A DNA stretch of 64,000 nucleotides, taken from positions 2,196,957-2,260,956 of the forward strand of contig NZ_CM001436.1 of NCBI RefSeq assembly GCF_000243255.1, given 5' to 3'. Under the pieces are notes generated by a model. The model made no database searches. It was not told where the DNA came from and was given only the letters and a program-made list of their open reading frames with translations. Origin of the DNA: Methanoplanus limicola DSM 2279 (lineage in GTDB: Archaea > Halobacteriota > Methanomicrobia > Methanomicrobiales > Methanomicrobiaceae). This document shows positions 35,701-45,967 of the stretch, one piece after another. Positions within the stretch are counted from its first letter, which is position 1, and each line of letters starts with the position of its first letter. The translations under genes were made by a program, and so were the position numbers.

Positions 35701-38468
35701 AAAAAGATGATATTTCAGCTTATTGGATCCCTGGAAGAGACAACCCCGGGGAGGATTATACAAATGCCAATATTAATCTTAAAAAGATGGATACGCGATA
35801 TAATTGGTTATATGATGATCCAATCATAACAGAAATAAAAGTAACAAATAATATTCCCAAATCATTAAGAAAATTATTACCAAATCTAGATGATAATTCA
35901 ATTTTAGAGATTATTCGCCCAAAGAGCATCAGAGTAGTATCATTTATTAGAAGAAATGAATATGATAAAAATAGAAATGGTGGGGGAGATAAGGATGGTA
36001 AGGAAGATAAAAAAGATGAGAAGTATTCGAAATGGATTTACTCTCACGATGATTCAAAATTATATAAGGATATTAAAGAGTACAAAGAAGACCATCCTGA
36101 TGAAAACACAACTTACGGTAATCTAAATACTAAAACAAAAGGTTATCCAATAACATTTTATGATGTAACATTAAAAAAAGGAAACAAAAATCCAAATAAT
36201 CTCGTAGAATATAATAAAACTTCATCAAATTACCCCCACTTTAAGAGAGCCTCTGAACTTGGAATATTTAAAGATATATTCTCTGAAGTTAACTTTGCCA
36301 ATAGCGATACCGGAGAATATATTAATGCCCAAAAGATTATTCTGGGTTCAACGGTTACATTTTCAACAGGAAAAGGTAAAAATGAAGAGATTTTTGGATA
36401 TACCAAAGGAAGTAAAGATTGTGCACTTGGATATTGTATGGAAACCGAAGGGGTTGATCTTTGGTTTGATCTATCAAATTTGGGTGATGAACTAAATATA
36501 CATAATATAAAAAAGAGGGACAGATCATTTTACAATGATCTTAAAATTAAAATCTTCAAATTTGAAGTATTCAACGAGTTTAAACTGGCAAATTCAATTA
36601 ATACATTTTCAATAAATGCCTTCTTAAATGTCTATCTATTTATATATGGCCATGAAGAAAATTTAGAAAAGCTCAACAATTATATTTATCATGAATGCAA
36701 TGATTCTCAAATTTCTGAAGAATTCAGAGAGGTTCTTGAAGAAAATTTCAATTACAATTCACTTACAGAAGATAATCTCTTTTCACTCTTAAATGACCAA
36801 AAGTTTATGAGCACAGTAATTAATTTCCATAAAACTGTTCTTTCTGGGGAAAACGAAGAATTGATAAACAAAAGGCTTGAAGATATTTATGTCCACTCTA
36901 TGAAACATGCTCTAAAATCAGCTTTCGTTATTCTTGGAGGTTTTGATTCAGAAAGGGACCTTTGTGGCTGGACATACCTAAACTATGATTATAATGATTT
37001 AGAGCGTGACAATAATGATTTAAAGCACACATACATATTTGAACATGGGATGCATGGAACAGGGGCATTCAGAAATATTTACGATAATTTTAGTCAAAAT
37101 CCTCATTTTGTATGGAATTTTCTGGAATCTCAAATAGGTGAGTGTCCAACTGCCGAGGAGGAGCATTTTCTTAGAGATATTCTTCAATTAGAAAATGACG
37201 ACCTTAAAGAATTATCAGAAAAATATCAGGAAATCATTAAATCTACAGATTCTAAGACCAAAGATATAAATGATTTAATCTCGTGGTTTAGGCAGAAATA
37301 CCATTTTGAACTTAAAGAAGAGAATATCAGAGCACTTAGTCGCCTTTTTTCCAAACCAATTGAAATTGGTGAAGAAGAAATTGAAAACCATCAAATGTTC
37401 CGTGAGTTAAATATTAGCCTTATCAACGACCTGAAAAAAGAATACGGTTGTGAGCCTACAGTTGAAGAAATTAAGGGCAGATGCTATCGTATTGTCACTG
37501 GAGGAGATGAAAATGAACTTCAGAACTGGAATAAATTTTATAAACTTCTTTCTAAAAATTTAGACTCGGATTATGAAGAAATTAAACAAATTACTAAAGA
37601 AGTTATTGATAATACAGTTTGTCTTAAGGAATTTCTTGATAAATTAACTCCTGAAAATAAGAAGCATCTACTTAAAATTTCAGAAGAAGAAAGGAACGGG
37701 AAAATACGTAAAATATTAAAATTAGAAAATTCAGAGGAGAATGATGAAATAGTTGATAAAATAATATCAGTCCTGTTTCCATATGATCACGGTAAAAATA
37801 CATATGAAATTGAAGATAAACTCAGTAAAAAGAATAAGGAACAGGTATTAAATAAGTCATCAGATAGTTCTGAAGCAAACAGAGATAAAAACGAGATACT
37901 TAAAAATAAAAAAATCATAGGATATTTAAATTCGGAATTAACCACGTTTGAACATTATTGTAATATTCACAATGGAGAAAATCTTTTCCCAGAAATCAAT
38001 AATATTTTAATAAAAAAAGCCTTTCTTGAAGAGGTTGAAAAGAGATTGTTAACCACATGTAAAGATGGTTGCCCATCCTGCTTACACACGCTTTGTGATA
38101 TTGACGGAGACCCACGAAGGAATAACATTTTATTGAGCCGTAGACTTCTTAGGATGGTAATAAAAGACTCAAAGAAACAAAATACAATAACGATTGAAGA
38201 TAGGAATATCGATGATGAATATTTTGAAAAAATTAAAAGTAGGCTTATTGCAAAATTAGAAGAAAATTACCTTGCATATGTAGTATATCCATTTAATAGA
38301 TCAGAAGATGTTTCTCAATTAATTCACCAACTAATGATAGAACGAATCGAAATTGAAGAAGAAACTTATGGAATTATGATTAATTCAGGTGGCTATCATA
38401 AAATATCAGTACATGAAAAGGATGTTTATTACGAATTAGGTTTTCATTGCAGGAGAATGTCGCTATGA
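32745..38468 (+). CDS. dpdJ: DpdJ-like giant DEAD/DEAH helicase with DUF1998 end
   Basis: A superfamily-2 helicase of about 1907 aa. Walker A is AGTGMGKT (near residue 335), the DEVH box is MVDEVHLH (near 527), motif III is LGLSATIGNP, and motif VI is QRKGRAGRGP (near 787). Inserted cysteine clusters (CPYAKCPKC plus CECG; CSDCAKQVNRNC plus GEC) probably bind metal or an Fe-S cluster. The C-terminal CKDGCPSCLHTLC is the DUF1998 motif. ATG 32745 is preferred to 32703 because GGAGAG lies 8 nt before it. Proteins of this build are DpdJ in bacterial islands, implicated in restricting unmodified DNA. The stop overlaps a 49-codon gene by ATGA. Confidence 0.78.
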   Translation: MTDDKINILFQISKISRNKWAKKEDEIVTKNGIIENISNEDLNSHISELEKNGCILVNGEEITNEIPFSKIIEEILIKNSNKDFESENFNKKLSKIFDGNTETVVELLEDLGLIKLSDKKVILDSSLYKGKEKKEKRKRDELLDNLLTFIEKEDAHQIRYGIYETEIRGNALFCESIIENDPLFIKTEYGLRSLMNDGFLLPLNREGNVLDWEFRSRIAEIIRLLSKLRQRFWGQKSQDSKKLTQGVKLEVIDRKTPTRNIDLEQPVYDMLSEFKSYPSGVEQNLRTITDNFIEALKKNKYDQIADFQYRSFTHIFQKLIEQDSGYKGMILTAGTGMGKTLAYIVPILYYILLNQDKKGTKLINVYPRTKLAENQIETFIKILYHINKNNDKKITIGIDYSGTPYGWTDFGKAPESGKKTLYENNINRLWKYENTSEGGKYICPYAKCPKCDKNLFVKIRNIGQNSPLTCECGVEIDYVKYSKEDFANEPPDIYIVTTESLNSRLINTKYQNLFGTKNYCAPKLIMVDEVHLHTSLNGTQVAYLIQRLLKRISHAHETSGSPLVLGLSATIGNPIKFFSEFTGIPEHNIVHEEPKDNEMKKSGVEHLVFVKPESGEDTDVLSNLLQTCMCVLHNFSYSSGNKYKALGFVDSLDLVQRWKSTLCDADNIKKLYLLRNPPSIEGHKDIKDYFGIKPERCSDCAKQVNRNCIFYQQGECWWFMRYGNPTKKDSRYIDNLKIKSKTGKSGYVPDNYDLLITTSAMEVGYDDPNIMCVFQYQSPMNIASFTQRKGRAGRGPENRPLTVTVLSPYRTKDIFYYQNHHNLVEPLFEKPPINTDNKSIKKIHGFYGTLDIIAYKCNNEAQELANETFPSQTKKDDADKLEINDNITKYICELLNTDKNDEIIGSIKNLISNYKRKAKNDSPDYGITPIKALPNDLPNNLFSSINLPSVDIKYAGDNSELDKNIEINLGLSETSPGNVTYRWFGKKDDISAYWIPGRDNPGEDYTNANINLKKMDTRYNWLYDDPIITEIKVTNNIPKSLRKLLPNLDDNSILEIIRPKSIRVVSFIRRNEYDKNRNGGGDKDGKEDKKDEKYSKWIYSHDDSKLYKDIKEYKEDHPDENTTYGNLNTKTKGYPITFYDVTLKKGNKNPNNLVEYNKTSSNYPHFKRASELGIFKDIFSEVNFANSDTGEYINAQKIILGSTVTFSTGKGKNEEIFGYTKGSKDCALGYCMETEGVDLWFDLSNLGDELNIHNIKKRDRSFYNDLKIKIFKFEVFNEFKLANSINTFSINAFLNVYLFIYGHEENLEKLNNYIYHECNDSQISEEFREVLEENFNYNSLTEDNLFSLLNDQKFMSTVINFHKTVLSGENEELINKRLEDIYVHSMKHALKSAFVILGGFDSERDLCGWTYLNYDYNDLERDNNDLKHTYIFEHGMHGTGAFRNIYDNFSQNPHFVWNFLESQIGECPTAEEEHFLRDILQLENDDLKELSEKYQEIIKSTDSKTKDINDLISWFRQKYHFELKEENIRALSRLFSKPIEIGEEEIENHQMFRELNISLINDLKKEYGCEPTVEEIKGRCYRIVTGGDENELQNWNKFYKLLSKNLDSDYEEIKQITKEVIDNTVCLKEFLDKLTPENKKHLLKISEEERNGKIRKILKLENSEENDEIVDKIISVLFPYDHGKNTYEIEDKLSKKNKEQVLNKSSDSSEANRDKNEILKNKKIIGYLNSELTTFEHYCNIHNGENLFPEINNILIKKAFLEEVEKRLLTTCKDGCPSCLHTLCDIDGDPRRNNILLSRRLLRMVIKDSKKQNTITIEDRNIDDEYFEKIKSRLIAKLEENYLAYVVYPFNRSEDVSQLIHQLMIERIEIEEETYGIMINSGGYHKISVHEKDVYYELGFHCRRMSL

Positions 38469-38614
38469 ATAATAATGTCCATTATTGGCATAAATTTTTT
38501 ATTCGCTATTGTGGGGCAGTTTATGATATTACCGGAAGAAAATTTCCAAATTCAGTTCAGATAAATCTTCTCCTAAAGGGAAATGATAAAAACGGAAGGC
38601 TATTGCATGAGTAA
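38465..38614 (+). CDS. Hidden 49-aa gene between the J- and K-like genes
   Basis: An ATG overlapping the helicase stop (ATGA at 38465-38468) opens a 49-codon frame: NNVHYWHKFFIRYCGAVYDI, then TGRKFPNSVQINLL and a basic tail, ending TAA at 38614. That end overlaps the PLD gene start (ATG 38607) by 8 bp. Coupling at both ends and a natural, mixed amino-acid composition argue for a real small protein. No family is recognised. It is Trp/Tyr/Phe-rich and basic, so it may bind nucleic acid or one of its neighbours. Confidence 0.6.
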   Translation: MNNNVHYWHKFFIRYCGAVYDITGRKFPNSVQINLLLKGNDKNGRLLHE

Positions 38615-40112
38615 CAGTTCAGAGAGTAAAAAAGAGCCATCATCTCAATTTATACTTAATTATCCAGAAGAAGAATCTATCTCAGAACATCTTCTCGATT
38701 TTTTTTGTGCGGAACTTATATATGCAAGGATGAAGGATAAAGATCCTAACAGTCTCTGGTTAATCAGCCCCTGGATTACAGAAAGTAAATTTTCATTTTC
38801 TTCACGTGGATGTTTTGCAGATCTTTTCCCGGGATACTCACGGGGTACCATTTATTTTAGTGAAATCCTGAATAAATTTTTGGAATACGGAACTGAGATC
38901 AATTTTGTCTGTTACCCACCTCACAAACTCGTAGATATAAAACAAATTTATAAATATCATGATTCTTTATGTAAAATCAACTCAATTTGTAAATCCAATA
39001 AAGAAAACAAAACAGAAACTGAAGACGATAAACAAAACCTGATTGAAGAGATAATTAATAATTCCAGGAAAGAATTATCATCTGCACGGGAAAAAGCAAA
39101 GGGTAAGTCCTATGTTATTTCCTTTATCAGAAAAATTGAACAGAATGCACCTCCTGAAGCAAAAATAAATATATATTATAATGAGCGTCTCCATGCAAAA
39201 ATAATTCTTGGTAAAAATGCCGCTCTTTTTGGTTCTGCTAATCTGACACACAGTGGTTTTAACTGGAATGATGAACTTTTGTCCTATGAGACAAACCCGG
39301 TAATTTTGGATAGGATGTTAAAGGTTGCCGGCAAACTTTCGAATTCCGAATATAAAGATAATAAAAAGAATAATAACGATAATAGTTCTGAAGAAAAAAA
39401 TAATGGCAATATCTGGAAATTAGCATCTGATAAATATTCTGCAAAGGAAAAATTTGAACAGATAATAGGTCATGCTAAACTTGAAAAAATAATTTCTTCT
39501 GAACAACTCCCATCTGAAATACAGGACATTCTCAAGGATTGTGGAATTTCCGGACTTGACAGAAACACTTATCAAACCTTTGAAGATGAAAATAAAGAGG
39601 ATATAATTACTGATAAAAAAGATAAATCTGAATCTGATATTAAAGAAAAAGATGAAGTACCAAAAGTTCGTTCTAAAGAATCTAAGGGACCCTCACCAGT
39701 TAACTCAAATGAATCCCACCAATCAGAAGGAAAAGAAGAAAATAAATCAACAAATTATGAGATTGGGGAATATAACGGGCATCCTTTACTAAGTTTCCCG
39801 GAAATAAAAATGAATTTTGGAAAAGCTAAATGGGAGAAGATTCTTGAGGCCTATGATGCCGGGGTACTAAATAACTATATAGAAATCAGTGAACAATACT
39901 CAAAGGATAAAATCGAAAAAGAACTTGATTCCGATGATAAAGCCAAATGGTATGTATATTATAATAATACTGGACCGGCCTTATGCATATATACCTATAA
40001 TACCTATAATACCTATAAGAAGGAAAAAAAATTCAGCTTCATGTATAAAAAAGCCAAATTTATCTTAGAGAATATCGATACTATTCGGAAATTTTGTAAA
40101 AAATCATCGTAA
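38607..40112 (+). CDS. dpdK: DpdK-like phospholipase D-fold nuclease; 3' end rewritten by an insertion sequence
   Basis: About 501 aa. ATG 38607 is preferred to 38583 because the body begins at MSNSSESKK. The N-terminal half is a PLD-fold domain with one HKD-type motif (RLHAKIILGKNAALFGSANL, His and Lys followed by the Ser/Asn pair), as in DpdK-type nucleases. A charged, low-complexity linker (about 255-380) leads to a C-terminal domain starting YEIGEYNGHPLLSF, which also exists as a separate gene at 47158-47511. Three 9-bp repeats (ACCTATAAT) lengthen that domain. The last codons (CKKSS, stop) come from the left end of an IS21 element inserted at about 40095, so the native C-terminus is lost. 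Confidence 0.75.
   Translation: MSNSSESKKEPSSQFILNYPEEESISEHLLDFFCAELIYARMKDKDPNSLWLISPWITESKFSFSSRGCFADLFPGYSRGTIYFSEILNKFLEYGTEINFVCYPPHKLVDIKQIYKYHDSLCKINSICKSNKENKTETEDDKQNLIEEIINNSRKELSSAREKAKGKSYVISFIRKIEQNAPPEAKINIYYNERLHAKIILGKNAALFGSANLTHSGFNWNDELLSYETNPVILDRMLKVAGKLSNSEYKDNKKNNNDNSSEEKNNGNIWKLASDKYSAKEKFEQIIGHAKLEKIISSEQLPSEIQDILKDCGISGLDRNTYQTFEDENKEDIITDKKDKSESDIKEKDEVPKVRSKESKGPSPVNSNESHQSEGKEENKSTNYEIGEYNGHPLLSFPEIKMNFGKAKWEKILEAYDAGVLNNYIEISEQYSKDKIEKELDSDDKAKWYVYYNNTGPALCIYTYNTYNTYKKEKKFSFMYKKAKFILENIDTIRKFCKKSS
39993..40019 (+). repeat. 9-bp tandem repeat ACCTATAAT in the dpdK-like gene
   Basis: Three consecutive 9-bp units (the last ends AAG) code for Thr-Tyr-Asn triplets. 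The duplicate domain at 47158-47511 lacks this expansion (it reads YTYQEQKFSFM), so it arose after duplication, probably by slippage. Confidence 0.8.
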
Positions 40113-40757
40113 CTGATCCACTTTTCGTCAAAAAAATCATCGTAATTGATCCACCCCCAGTAACACTGGCAGTAAATGAAACTGCATAAGACGACAAACA
40201 CAAGGTGGTGAAATCAATGTGCGATGTTAACAGGATTTATCAGCTGTACCTTGAAACACGATCAAAGAGGAAAGTAGCTGAAATAATGGGAATATCCCGA
40301 AACACTGTTTCAAAGTACCTTAATCGTATTGAAAACTGTAAAAATGGATTAACCAATGAGATCTTACCAGAAGATGAGAAAGTTGCAAGACCAAATACAG
40401 TATGCAAAGGAGAAATCAGAGATCGGATTCTCTCAATGCTTCTTGAGAATCAGGAAAAACCAAAAAAACAAAGACTAAACGCAAAACAGATATTTTCAAT
40501 TCTTGTTGGGGAAGGAGAAAAGATTAGCTATTCAACTGTTCTGAGAGAAGTTTCAAAATGGAAGGAAAGCAACTCCTTCAAAGATGTTTGCATAGCTCAG
40601 GAATATGATTCAGGCTTTAGATCAGAGTGTGACTGGGGAACCGTTGTATTAAAAATTCCAGAAGAATCAGCAAAGTACAAGCAATTTTCGACAGTTCTGA
40701 ATTATTCTCTTTATCGCTTCGGAAGAATATATCCAAATTGTATATTCCGGGTAGATC
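40095..40757 (+). mobile_element. IS21-family element 1, left part only
   Basis: The left end starts TGTAAAAAATCATCG and carries two copies of the terminal unit AATCATCGTAAYTGATCCAC (about 40101 and 40137), as IS21 elements do. It contains the first 180 codons of an istA and is cut at 40757 by IS21 element 2. The right part of element 1 (rest of istA, istB, right end) does not reappear after element 2, so it was deleted. It inserted into the 3' end of the dpdK-like gene. Confidence 0.8.
40217..40757 (+). pseudogene. istA: IstA transposase of IS21 element 1, 5' part
   Basis: Encodes the N-terminal HTH of an IS21 transposase (ETRSKRKVAEIMGISRNTVS) and the beginning of the DDE core (ECDWGTVVLKIP holds the first Asp). 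It then runs into IS21 element 2 after RIYPNCIFRVD. A GGTGGTG ribosome site precedes ATG 40217. No second or third catalytic acid remains, so it is inactive. Confidence 0.82.
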
Positions 40758-41224
40758 TGAACAGTAAGTCCGGCCAAACTGGACACCGATTCCGCTGAAA
40801 CTGAACAGTTGGTCCGCTCAAAATGAACACCCTTTCCGCAACTACTGAACAGTCTCATCACTTCCCTTCAACAACCACTATTTTCTTCGTCAGGCTCCTC
40901 TGACGAGTCGCCTTCCTCAGCTTCAGAAGATAATTAGGATAGTTTGAGATTTTGCCACGTGAAATATTCGTCTGGTGTCAAAATGATGCCAGGAATTGAT
41001 TTACCAATGGTGAATTACAAAGAAATCCTTAGACTGAATAGTCTTGGGCTAAAGAAAACGCAGATCGCAGATTCGTGTAACTGCTCACGAACAACAGTGA
41101 TCGATGTACTGAAAAGAATAGAAGAATGCGATCTCAACTGGGAAATGTCAATGACGGTTTTACATTCCCCAGTACCATCGGTTTATTATTCCCCACCCCT
41201 CTTAAATCTTTCTCTAATTTCGGG

Positions 41225-42022
41225 TCAAACATGTGGAAACCCTTCTCCTTTGATTTTTGACTGATCAATCCATAATTTATGACTCTTTCTGTCTTTCATA
41301 CGGTAACTTTCACCTCGAATATTCACAACCGTGCAATGGTGAAGAATACGATCAAGAAGTGCAGTAGCTATTACATGATCCTGAAATATCTCACCCCATT
41401 CAGCAAGCGTTTTGTTTGAGGTGAATATTGTTGATCCTCTTTCATATCTTCTTGAAATCAATTGGAAGAAACAGTAAGCTGCATCCGCATCAAATGGAAG
41501 ATATCCAATTTCATCAATGATCAGAACACCTGGTCGTGTTAGTTTTTTCAGATAGCGATCCAACTGACCAATATGGTGAGCTTCTTTTAGACGTTCAATC
41601 AGTACTGAAGCATTCAGAAAGATCACTGGGATTCCCTGTTCTATTGCAGTTACCCCAAGGCCAATAGCAAGATGAGTTTTCCCAACACCGGGGGGACCAA
41701 GGAAGACAACATTCTCACCAATATCAACAAATCTTAGCGTAGCAAGATCCCGTATTACTGTCTTGTCAATAGAGGGCTGAAATGTAAAGTCAAAATCATT
41801 TATTCTTTTGATGAGCGGAAAACCTGCATTCTTGGTACGTGTTCTTATTGTTGATGATACCTTTTCCTTCCACTCCTGCTCAAGTAAATATCCAATGGTT
41901 TCAAGGGAACTCAGATTCTCCTTCATGGCACGTTCAAGAGTTGGTTCAAGAAGTGCATCCATCGTCATTAGTTTCAATAGGATTAGCTGTTGATGAACCT
42001 GTTCAAGAAGAAGTGTAGTCAT
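41225..42022 (-). CDS. istB: IstB ATPase helper of IS21 element 3
   Basis: A 265-aa AAA+ ATPase that regulates target selection by IstA. Walker A is [11 protein letters not shown], Walker B is [13 protein letters not shown] and sensor 1 is [17 protein letters not shown]. It has full family length. The start overlaps the istA stop by ATGA (42019-42022). No damage is seen. Confidence 0.93.
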   Translation of the reverse strand: MTTLLLEQVHQQLILLKLMTMDALLEPTLERAMKENLSSLETIGYLLEQEWKEKVSSTIRTRTKNAGFPLIKRINDFDFTFQPSIDKTVIRDLATLRFVDIGENVVFLGPPGVGKTHLAIGLGVTAIEQGIPVIFLNASVLIERLKEAHHIGQLDRYLKKLTRPGVLIIDEIGYLPFDADAAYCFFQLISRRYERGSTIFTSNKTLAEWGEIFQDHVIATALLDRILHHCTVVNIRGESYRMKDRKSHKLWIDQSKIKGEGFPHV

Positions 42023-43263
42023 GAGGCATCACCTTTAAAAAGTGCATCATAATCTGCGGTGCTGCGTTTTTCTACGAGATATTGTTCTTTTTCTTCTGTA
42101 TCATCCTGCTTTCTTTTCGGACTTTTGCATGGCTCATTGAGAACTTTTTTGAGGAGTCCTTCAAAATGCTCTTTCTTCTTACTTCGCTGATTCTTTCCTT
42201 CAAGAAGGATATGTGTACATATCTCAGTATCATCAGCGAAGACTGAGATTGTGTTATCCTGAACAATAACGTCCACAATTCTTCCGGCATATTTCCAGGG
42301 GACTGAATATTGATTATTATACATAGAGATGTAACAGTCTCTCATAACCTTTCGCTGGTATTTCTTCCTGAATACGAATTGAGGATATGACGAATAAGGT
42401 CGGAAATTTTCTTTTGGAAGCCTCTCAAATGGAATTTCATAAGTTGTCCCATGAACCTTTGCATTAGCAGTATTCAGCCATCCCATTACCTGAAGATTCA
42501 GGTCATCAATAGAACTGAATTCCCTGCCATAGAGAAAATTTTGCTTTACATAGAGCACACCGCGTTCAACTTTACCCTTTGTTTTTGCCCTGTATATTCT
42601 GCAGAGGCGGGATGTGAAACCAAAATGGTCTCTGAAATTAATGAACTCAGGATGAAATTCTGAAGAGGTTGAAGGTACTTTCCGCTTCAGAACAACACTT
42701 CTCAGATTGTCATACAGGAGGACTTTTGGTACACCATTGAAATATTCAAAAGCCCCAAGATGACCCTCAATAAGAGCCTGAAGGCTCTGTGAATGAAAGA
42801 ATCGGACATATCTCATCCTGGAATAACCAAGAACCATAATGAAACCATAGACCTTCTTTTTGGTCCCGTCTGTGCATGCATAATTGTATTCAAACCAATC
42901 ACACTGACCCATTTCTCCAGGAGGTGTTTCATATCTGATCTCAGGAAGTTTGGGAATTTCAGGGCGAACTTTGGAGATATAATCACCAAGAATTGTGAGT
43001 CCTCCATCGTAACCCTGTTCTTTTATCTCTTCATAAATTCTGGTGCGTGTTAGAGAGGGATACTGCTCCAGCCTGTTTCTTATGTACGGCTTATATTTGT
43101 CAAGCTTGCTTGGCCTGTTACGTCTTCTTCTACTCTCAGGTGGCACATCAGAAGATAGATAGTGCCTGACAGTCTTTCGGTCAAAACCTGTCATACGAGA
43201 TATTTCACTGATGTTTACTTTTCCAATTGTCAATTCTTGTTCACGAGCGAGGTCTTTTAGCAT
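42019..43263 (-). CDS. istA: IstA transposase of IS21 element 3
   Basis: A 414-aa DDE transposase. The N-terminal HTH is [20 protein letters not shown]. The catalytic triad is Asp in GQCDWFEY, Asp in LLYDNLRSV and Glu in [13 protein letters not shown] 43263 is chosen over 43287 because a strong AAGGAGG lies 8 nt before it. Full length, no frameshift; coupled to istB by ATGA. Likely active. Confidence 0.92.
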   Translation of the reverse strand: MLKDLAREQELTIGKVNISEISRMTGFDRKTVRHYLSSDVPPESRRRRNRPSKLDKYKPYIRNRLEQYPSLTRTRIYEEIKEQGYDGGLTILGDYISKVRPEIPKLPEIRYETPPGEMGQCDWFEYNYACTDGTKKKVYGFIMVLGYSRMRYVRFFHSQSLQALIEGHLGAFEYFNGVPKVLLYDNLRSVVLKRKVPSTSSEFHPEFINFRDHFGFTSRLCRIYRAKTKGKVERGVLYVKQNFLYGREFSSIDDLNLQVMGWLNTANAKVHGTTYEIPFERLPKENFRPYSSYPQFVFRKKYQRKVMRDCYISMYNNQYSVPWKYAGRIVDVIVQDNTISVFADDTEICTHILLEGKNQRSKKKEHFEGLLKKVLNEPCKSPKRKQDDTEEKEQYLVEKRSTADYDALFKGDAS

Positions 43264-43636
43264 AAAATAATCCTCCTTGTCTACCATTCTGCTTCAACCA
43301 GATACTATCTGGTAATGGACTGGGGAATTTAATTCCGACTAAAGTGAGGAATCTTATCCCGACGCAATTGGGGAGATTCTCACCGTCACAAGTGGGGATT
43401 TCTAGACCGTCATTGACAGGAAAAAGCCAATTCTCTGAGCAATGAGGAATTAGCAGATAAAATCATGCCTGCTAATAAAAGCGGTGTAACATATCATATT
43501 CCGGATTATGAATATATCCACCGCGAAATGGCGAAGAGTGGTGTTACTTTAGGCTTGCTCTGGCTCGAGTACTGTGAAGAATGTAGTGAATCTGGTCTTA
43601 TACCATATAAACACACTCAGTTTTACAAATACTATC

Positions 43637-44771
43637 GAGAATTTCGAAAAACCCCCTTAAAAAGTACTTTACCTTCTTAGAACCTATAATTATTATGAGT
43701 TCCTTTGCCAATTTTGCTTTGAAGAATGAGTATAAACAGAAAATTTCAAAAGAAGACAAATTGGCCAAAGTAAATAATAAAATTGACTGGGAAAAATTTA
43801 GGCCCATTATTGCCCCATTATATATGAACAAGATAGGGCTTGGTGGAAGGCCCAATTATGATGAAGTTCTGATGATCAAAATGCTTGTCCTTCAACAATG
43901 GTATAGCCTCAGCGATCCTGAATTAGAAAGGCAAACTTATGACAGACTTTCATTCAGAAACTTTTTGAATTATCCAGACAAAATTCCAGATCGCTCAACA
44001 ATTTGGTTCTTTAGAGAAAGACTGGTAAAAGGCCAGATTATAGATAAAATATGGGATGAATTGCTAAGACAAATGAATAACAAAGGGCTTACTATCACTC
44101 GTGGGGTTATGCAGGATGCATCATTCATCACAGCAGACCCTGGTCATGCAAAGAAGGATAAACCAAGGGGTGATGAAGCACAAACACGAAGATCAAAAGA
44201 TGGGGAATGGTCTAAAAAAGGCAATAAGTCATATTTTGGTTACAAATTGCACACATTAACGGATAAAGAAAATCAGCTTATCTATCGATTTACAACAACT
44301 ATAGCCAATGTTCACGATAGCAAAATAGATCTCTCAAAAGAAGGGGAGACAGTATATCGTGATAAAGGATACTTTGGAGTTAAACCAAATGCTTCAATGG
44401 ATAAAACGATGAAGAGAGCAACAAGAAATCATCCATTGAAAGAAAAAGATAAGCGTAGAAATAGAGCAATTTCCCGAACAAGATCAATGGTGGAATTACC
44501 TTATGCTTTCATAAAGCGTATATTCCATGGAGGACATGTTTTACAAACTACAGTTGAAAGAGTGCACGCAAAAAATATGTTTTCTTGTTTTGTATATAAT
44601 TTATTTCGACTTGATGGCTTATCGCGATAGTCCACAATAGCGACAGCTATAGAAAAAAATCTAAAATAACTCAAATATGAAGACTTTTTTAGCTTAAACT
44701 CCTAAATCATTGAGATATTTGCAGAATATTTGGCATGATTTTGAAAAAATCAAGGGTTTTTAGATAATCTC
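43637..44771 (+). mobile_element. IS5-family element
   Basis: A 1135-bp element inside istA of IS21 element 2. The imperfect terminal inverted repeats start GAGAATTTCGAAAAACCCCC on the left and, reversed, GAGATTATCTAAAAACCC on the right. A 4-bp target duplication TATC flanks it (43633-43636 and 44772-44775). Removing the element and one TATC restores the IstA frame as KYYRDFVCK, which fixes both ends precisely. It contains one transposase gene. Confidence 0.9.
43695..44630 (+). CDS. IS5-family transposase
   Basis: A 311-aa DDE transposase. The N-terminal region YDEVLMIKMLVLQQWYSLSD followed by LERQTYDRLSFRNFL is the IS5 DUF772-like segment. The catalytic acids are Asp in VMQDASFITAD, Asp in VYRDKGYFG and Glu in SMVELPYAFIKR (with the Y-x2-R-x3-E-like spacing). 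Intact, so the element may be mobile. Ends with TAG. Confidence 0.92.
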   Translation: MSSFANFALKNEYKQKISKEDKLAKVNNKIDWEKFRPIIAPLYMNKIGLGGRPNYDEVLMIKMLVLQQWYSLSDPELERQTYDRLSFRNFLNYPDKIPDRSTIWFFRERLVKGQIIDKIWDELLRQMNNKGLTITRGVMQDASFITADPGHAKKDKPRGDEAQTRRSKDGEWSKKGNKSYFGYKLHTLTDKENQLIYRFTTTIANVHDSKIDLSKEGETVYRDKGYFGVKPNASMDKTMKRATRNHPLKEKDKRRNRAISRTRSMVELPYAFIKRIFHGGHVLQTTVERVHAKNMFSCFVYNLFRLDGLSR

Positions 44772-45967
44772 TATCGTGATTTCGTCTGCAAAACTAAAGC
44801 CACAATGCATCTGGAGCATAAACCTGGTGAGATCATGGAAGTAGACTGGGCCGGCCAGAAAGTTATCATCACCGATACAGATACCGGAGAACCTGTTAAA
44901 GTCTATGTCTTTGTCTCTGTACTGCCTTACAGCGGCTATGCATATGTTGAAGGATTCCTTTCACAGAACCAGGAGAACTGGACAGTTGCTCACATAAATG
45001 CTTACAGATACTTTGGTGGTGTTACAAGGATTCTTGTACCTGATAACCTAAAAACCGGAGTAATAAAGAATACTGTCAATGAAACGATAATAAACAGGAC
45101 ATATCTGGAACTTGCAGAACATTACGGAACGGCAATTATCCCTGCACGGCCATATTCTCCAAAAGATAAGGCAACAGTTGAAAAATCTGTAAATATTGTC
45201 TCAACCTGGATACTTGCTGCACTAAGAAACCAGCAGTTTCTTTCACTTCATGAGCTCAATGAGGCGATTCATGATAAATTGGTCGAGTTCAATAACAAGC
45301 AATTCCAGAGGAAAGAAGGATGCAGAGCATCCTGGTTTGAGGAAGAGAAGAGTTACCTTCTACCACTTCCAGAGAAGCCTTATGAGCCTGCCATATGGAA
45401 AACTGCCACAGTGCAGTACAATTACCACATAACTGTTGATAACAGGAACTACTCATGCCCATATGAATATATCAGGCATAAAGTTGATGTCCGTATTACC
45501 AGGAAAATTGTGGAGATCTTTTATCAGGGCACAAGGATTGCTTCACATCCAAGACTTTATGGGAATTCTCCACGTTACAGCACAATTGAAGAGCATATGC
45601 CGCCGAATCATCGGAAATATGCCAAATGGGATGGAGAAAGGTTCCGTAAATGGGCAAGAAATATCGGCCCAAATACTTACACCGTTGTGAACTCTTTTCT
45701 TACCGGACATAAGGTTGAAGAGCAGGGCTATAAGTCCTGCATGACGCTTCTGAATATGGAGGTAAAGCACTCTCCCAAGTGCCTTGAAAAAGCGTGTAAG
45801 CGTGCATTATCATTCACTGAAAGACCAAGCCTGAAAAGCATCCGGACTATTCTAAACTCCAGACAGAAGAAATTACCGGAGAATGAACCTACAGATGAAG
45901 AAGCAGACGTTTCTTCGCAATATGCCTTTATCCGAGGCCCCGATTACTACAGGGATGGTGGCAACTG

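Larger units (their letters stand above)
41146..43418 (-). mobile_element. IS21-family element 3, apparently complete
   Basis: A 2273-bp element with terminal inverted repeats TGTCAATGACGGT and ACCGTCATTGACA, flanked by a 5-bp target duplication GGAAA (41141-41145 and 43419-43423). Further internal end-repeats contain TGGGGAAT/ATTCCCCA-like units. It carries intact istA and istB on the minus strand. It is inserted inside istA of element 2 and is the only element of the IS21 nest that looks fully mobile. Confidence 0.92.

Noticed and set aside
40205-40798. Complete 197-aa protein
   Set aside because: The last codons come from the left end of IS21 element 2; the body is only the first part of an IS21 transposase.
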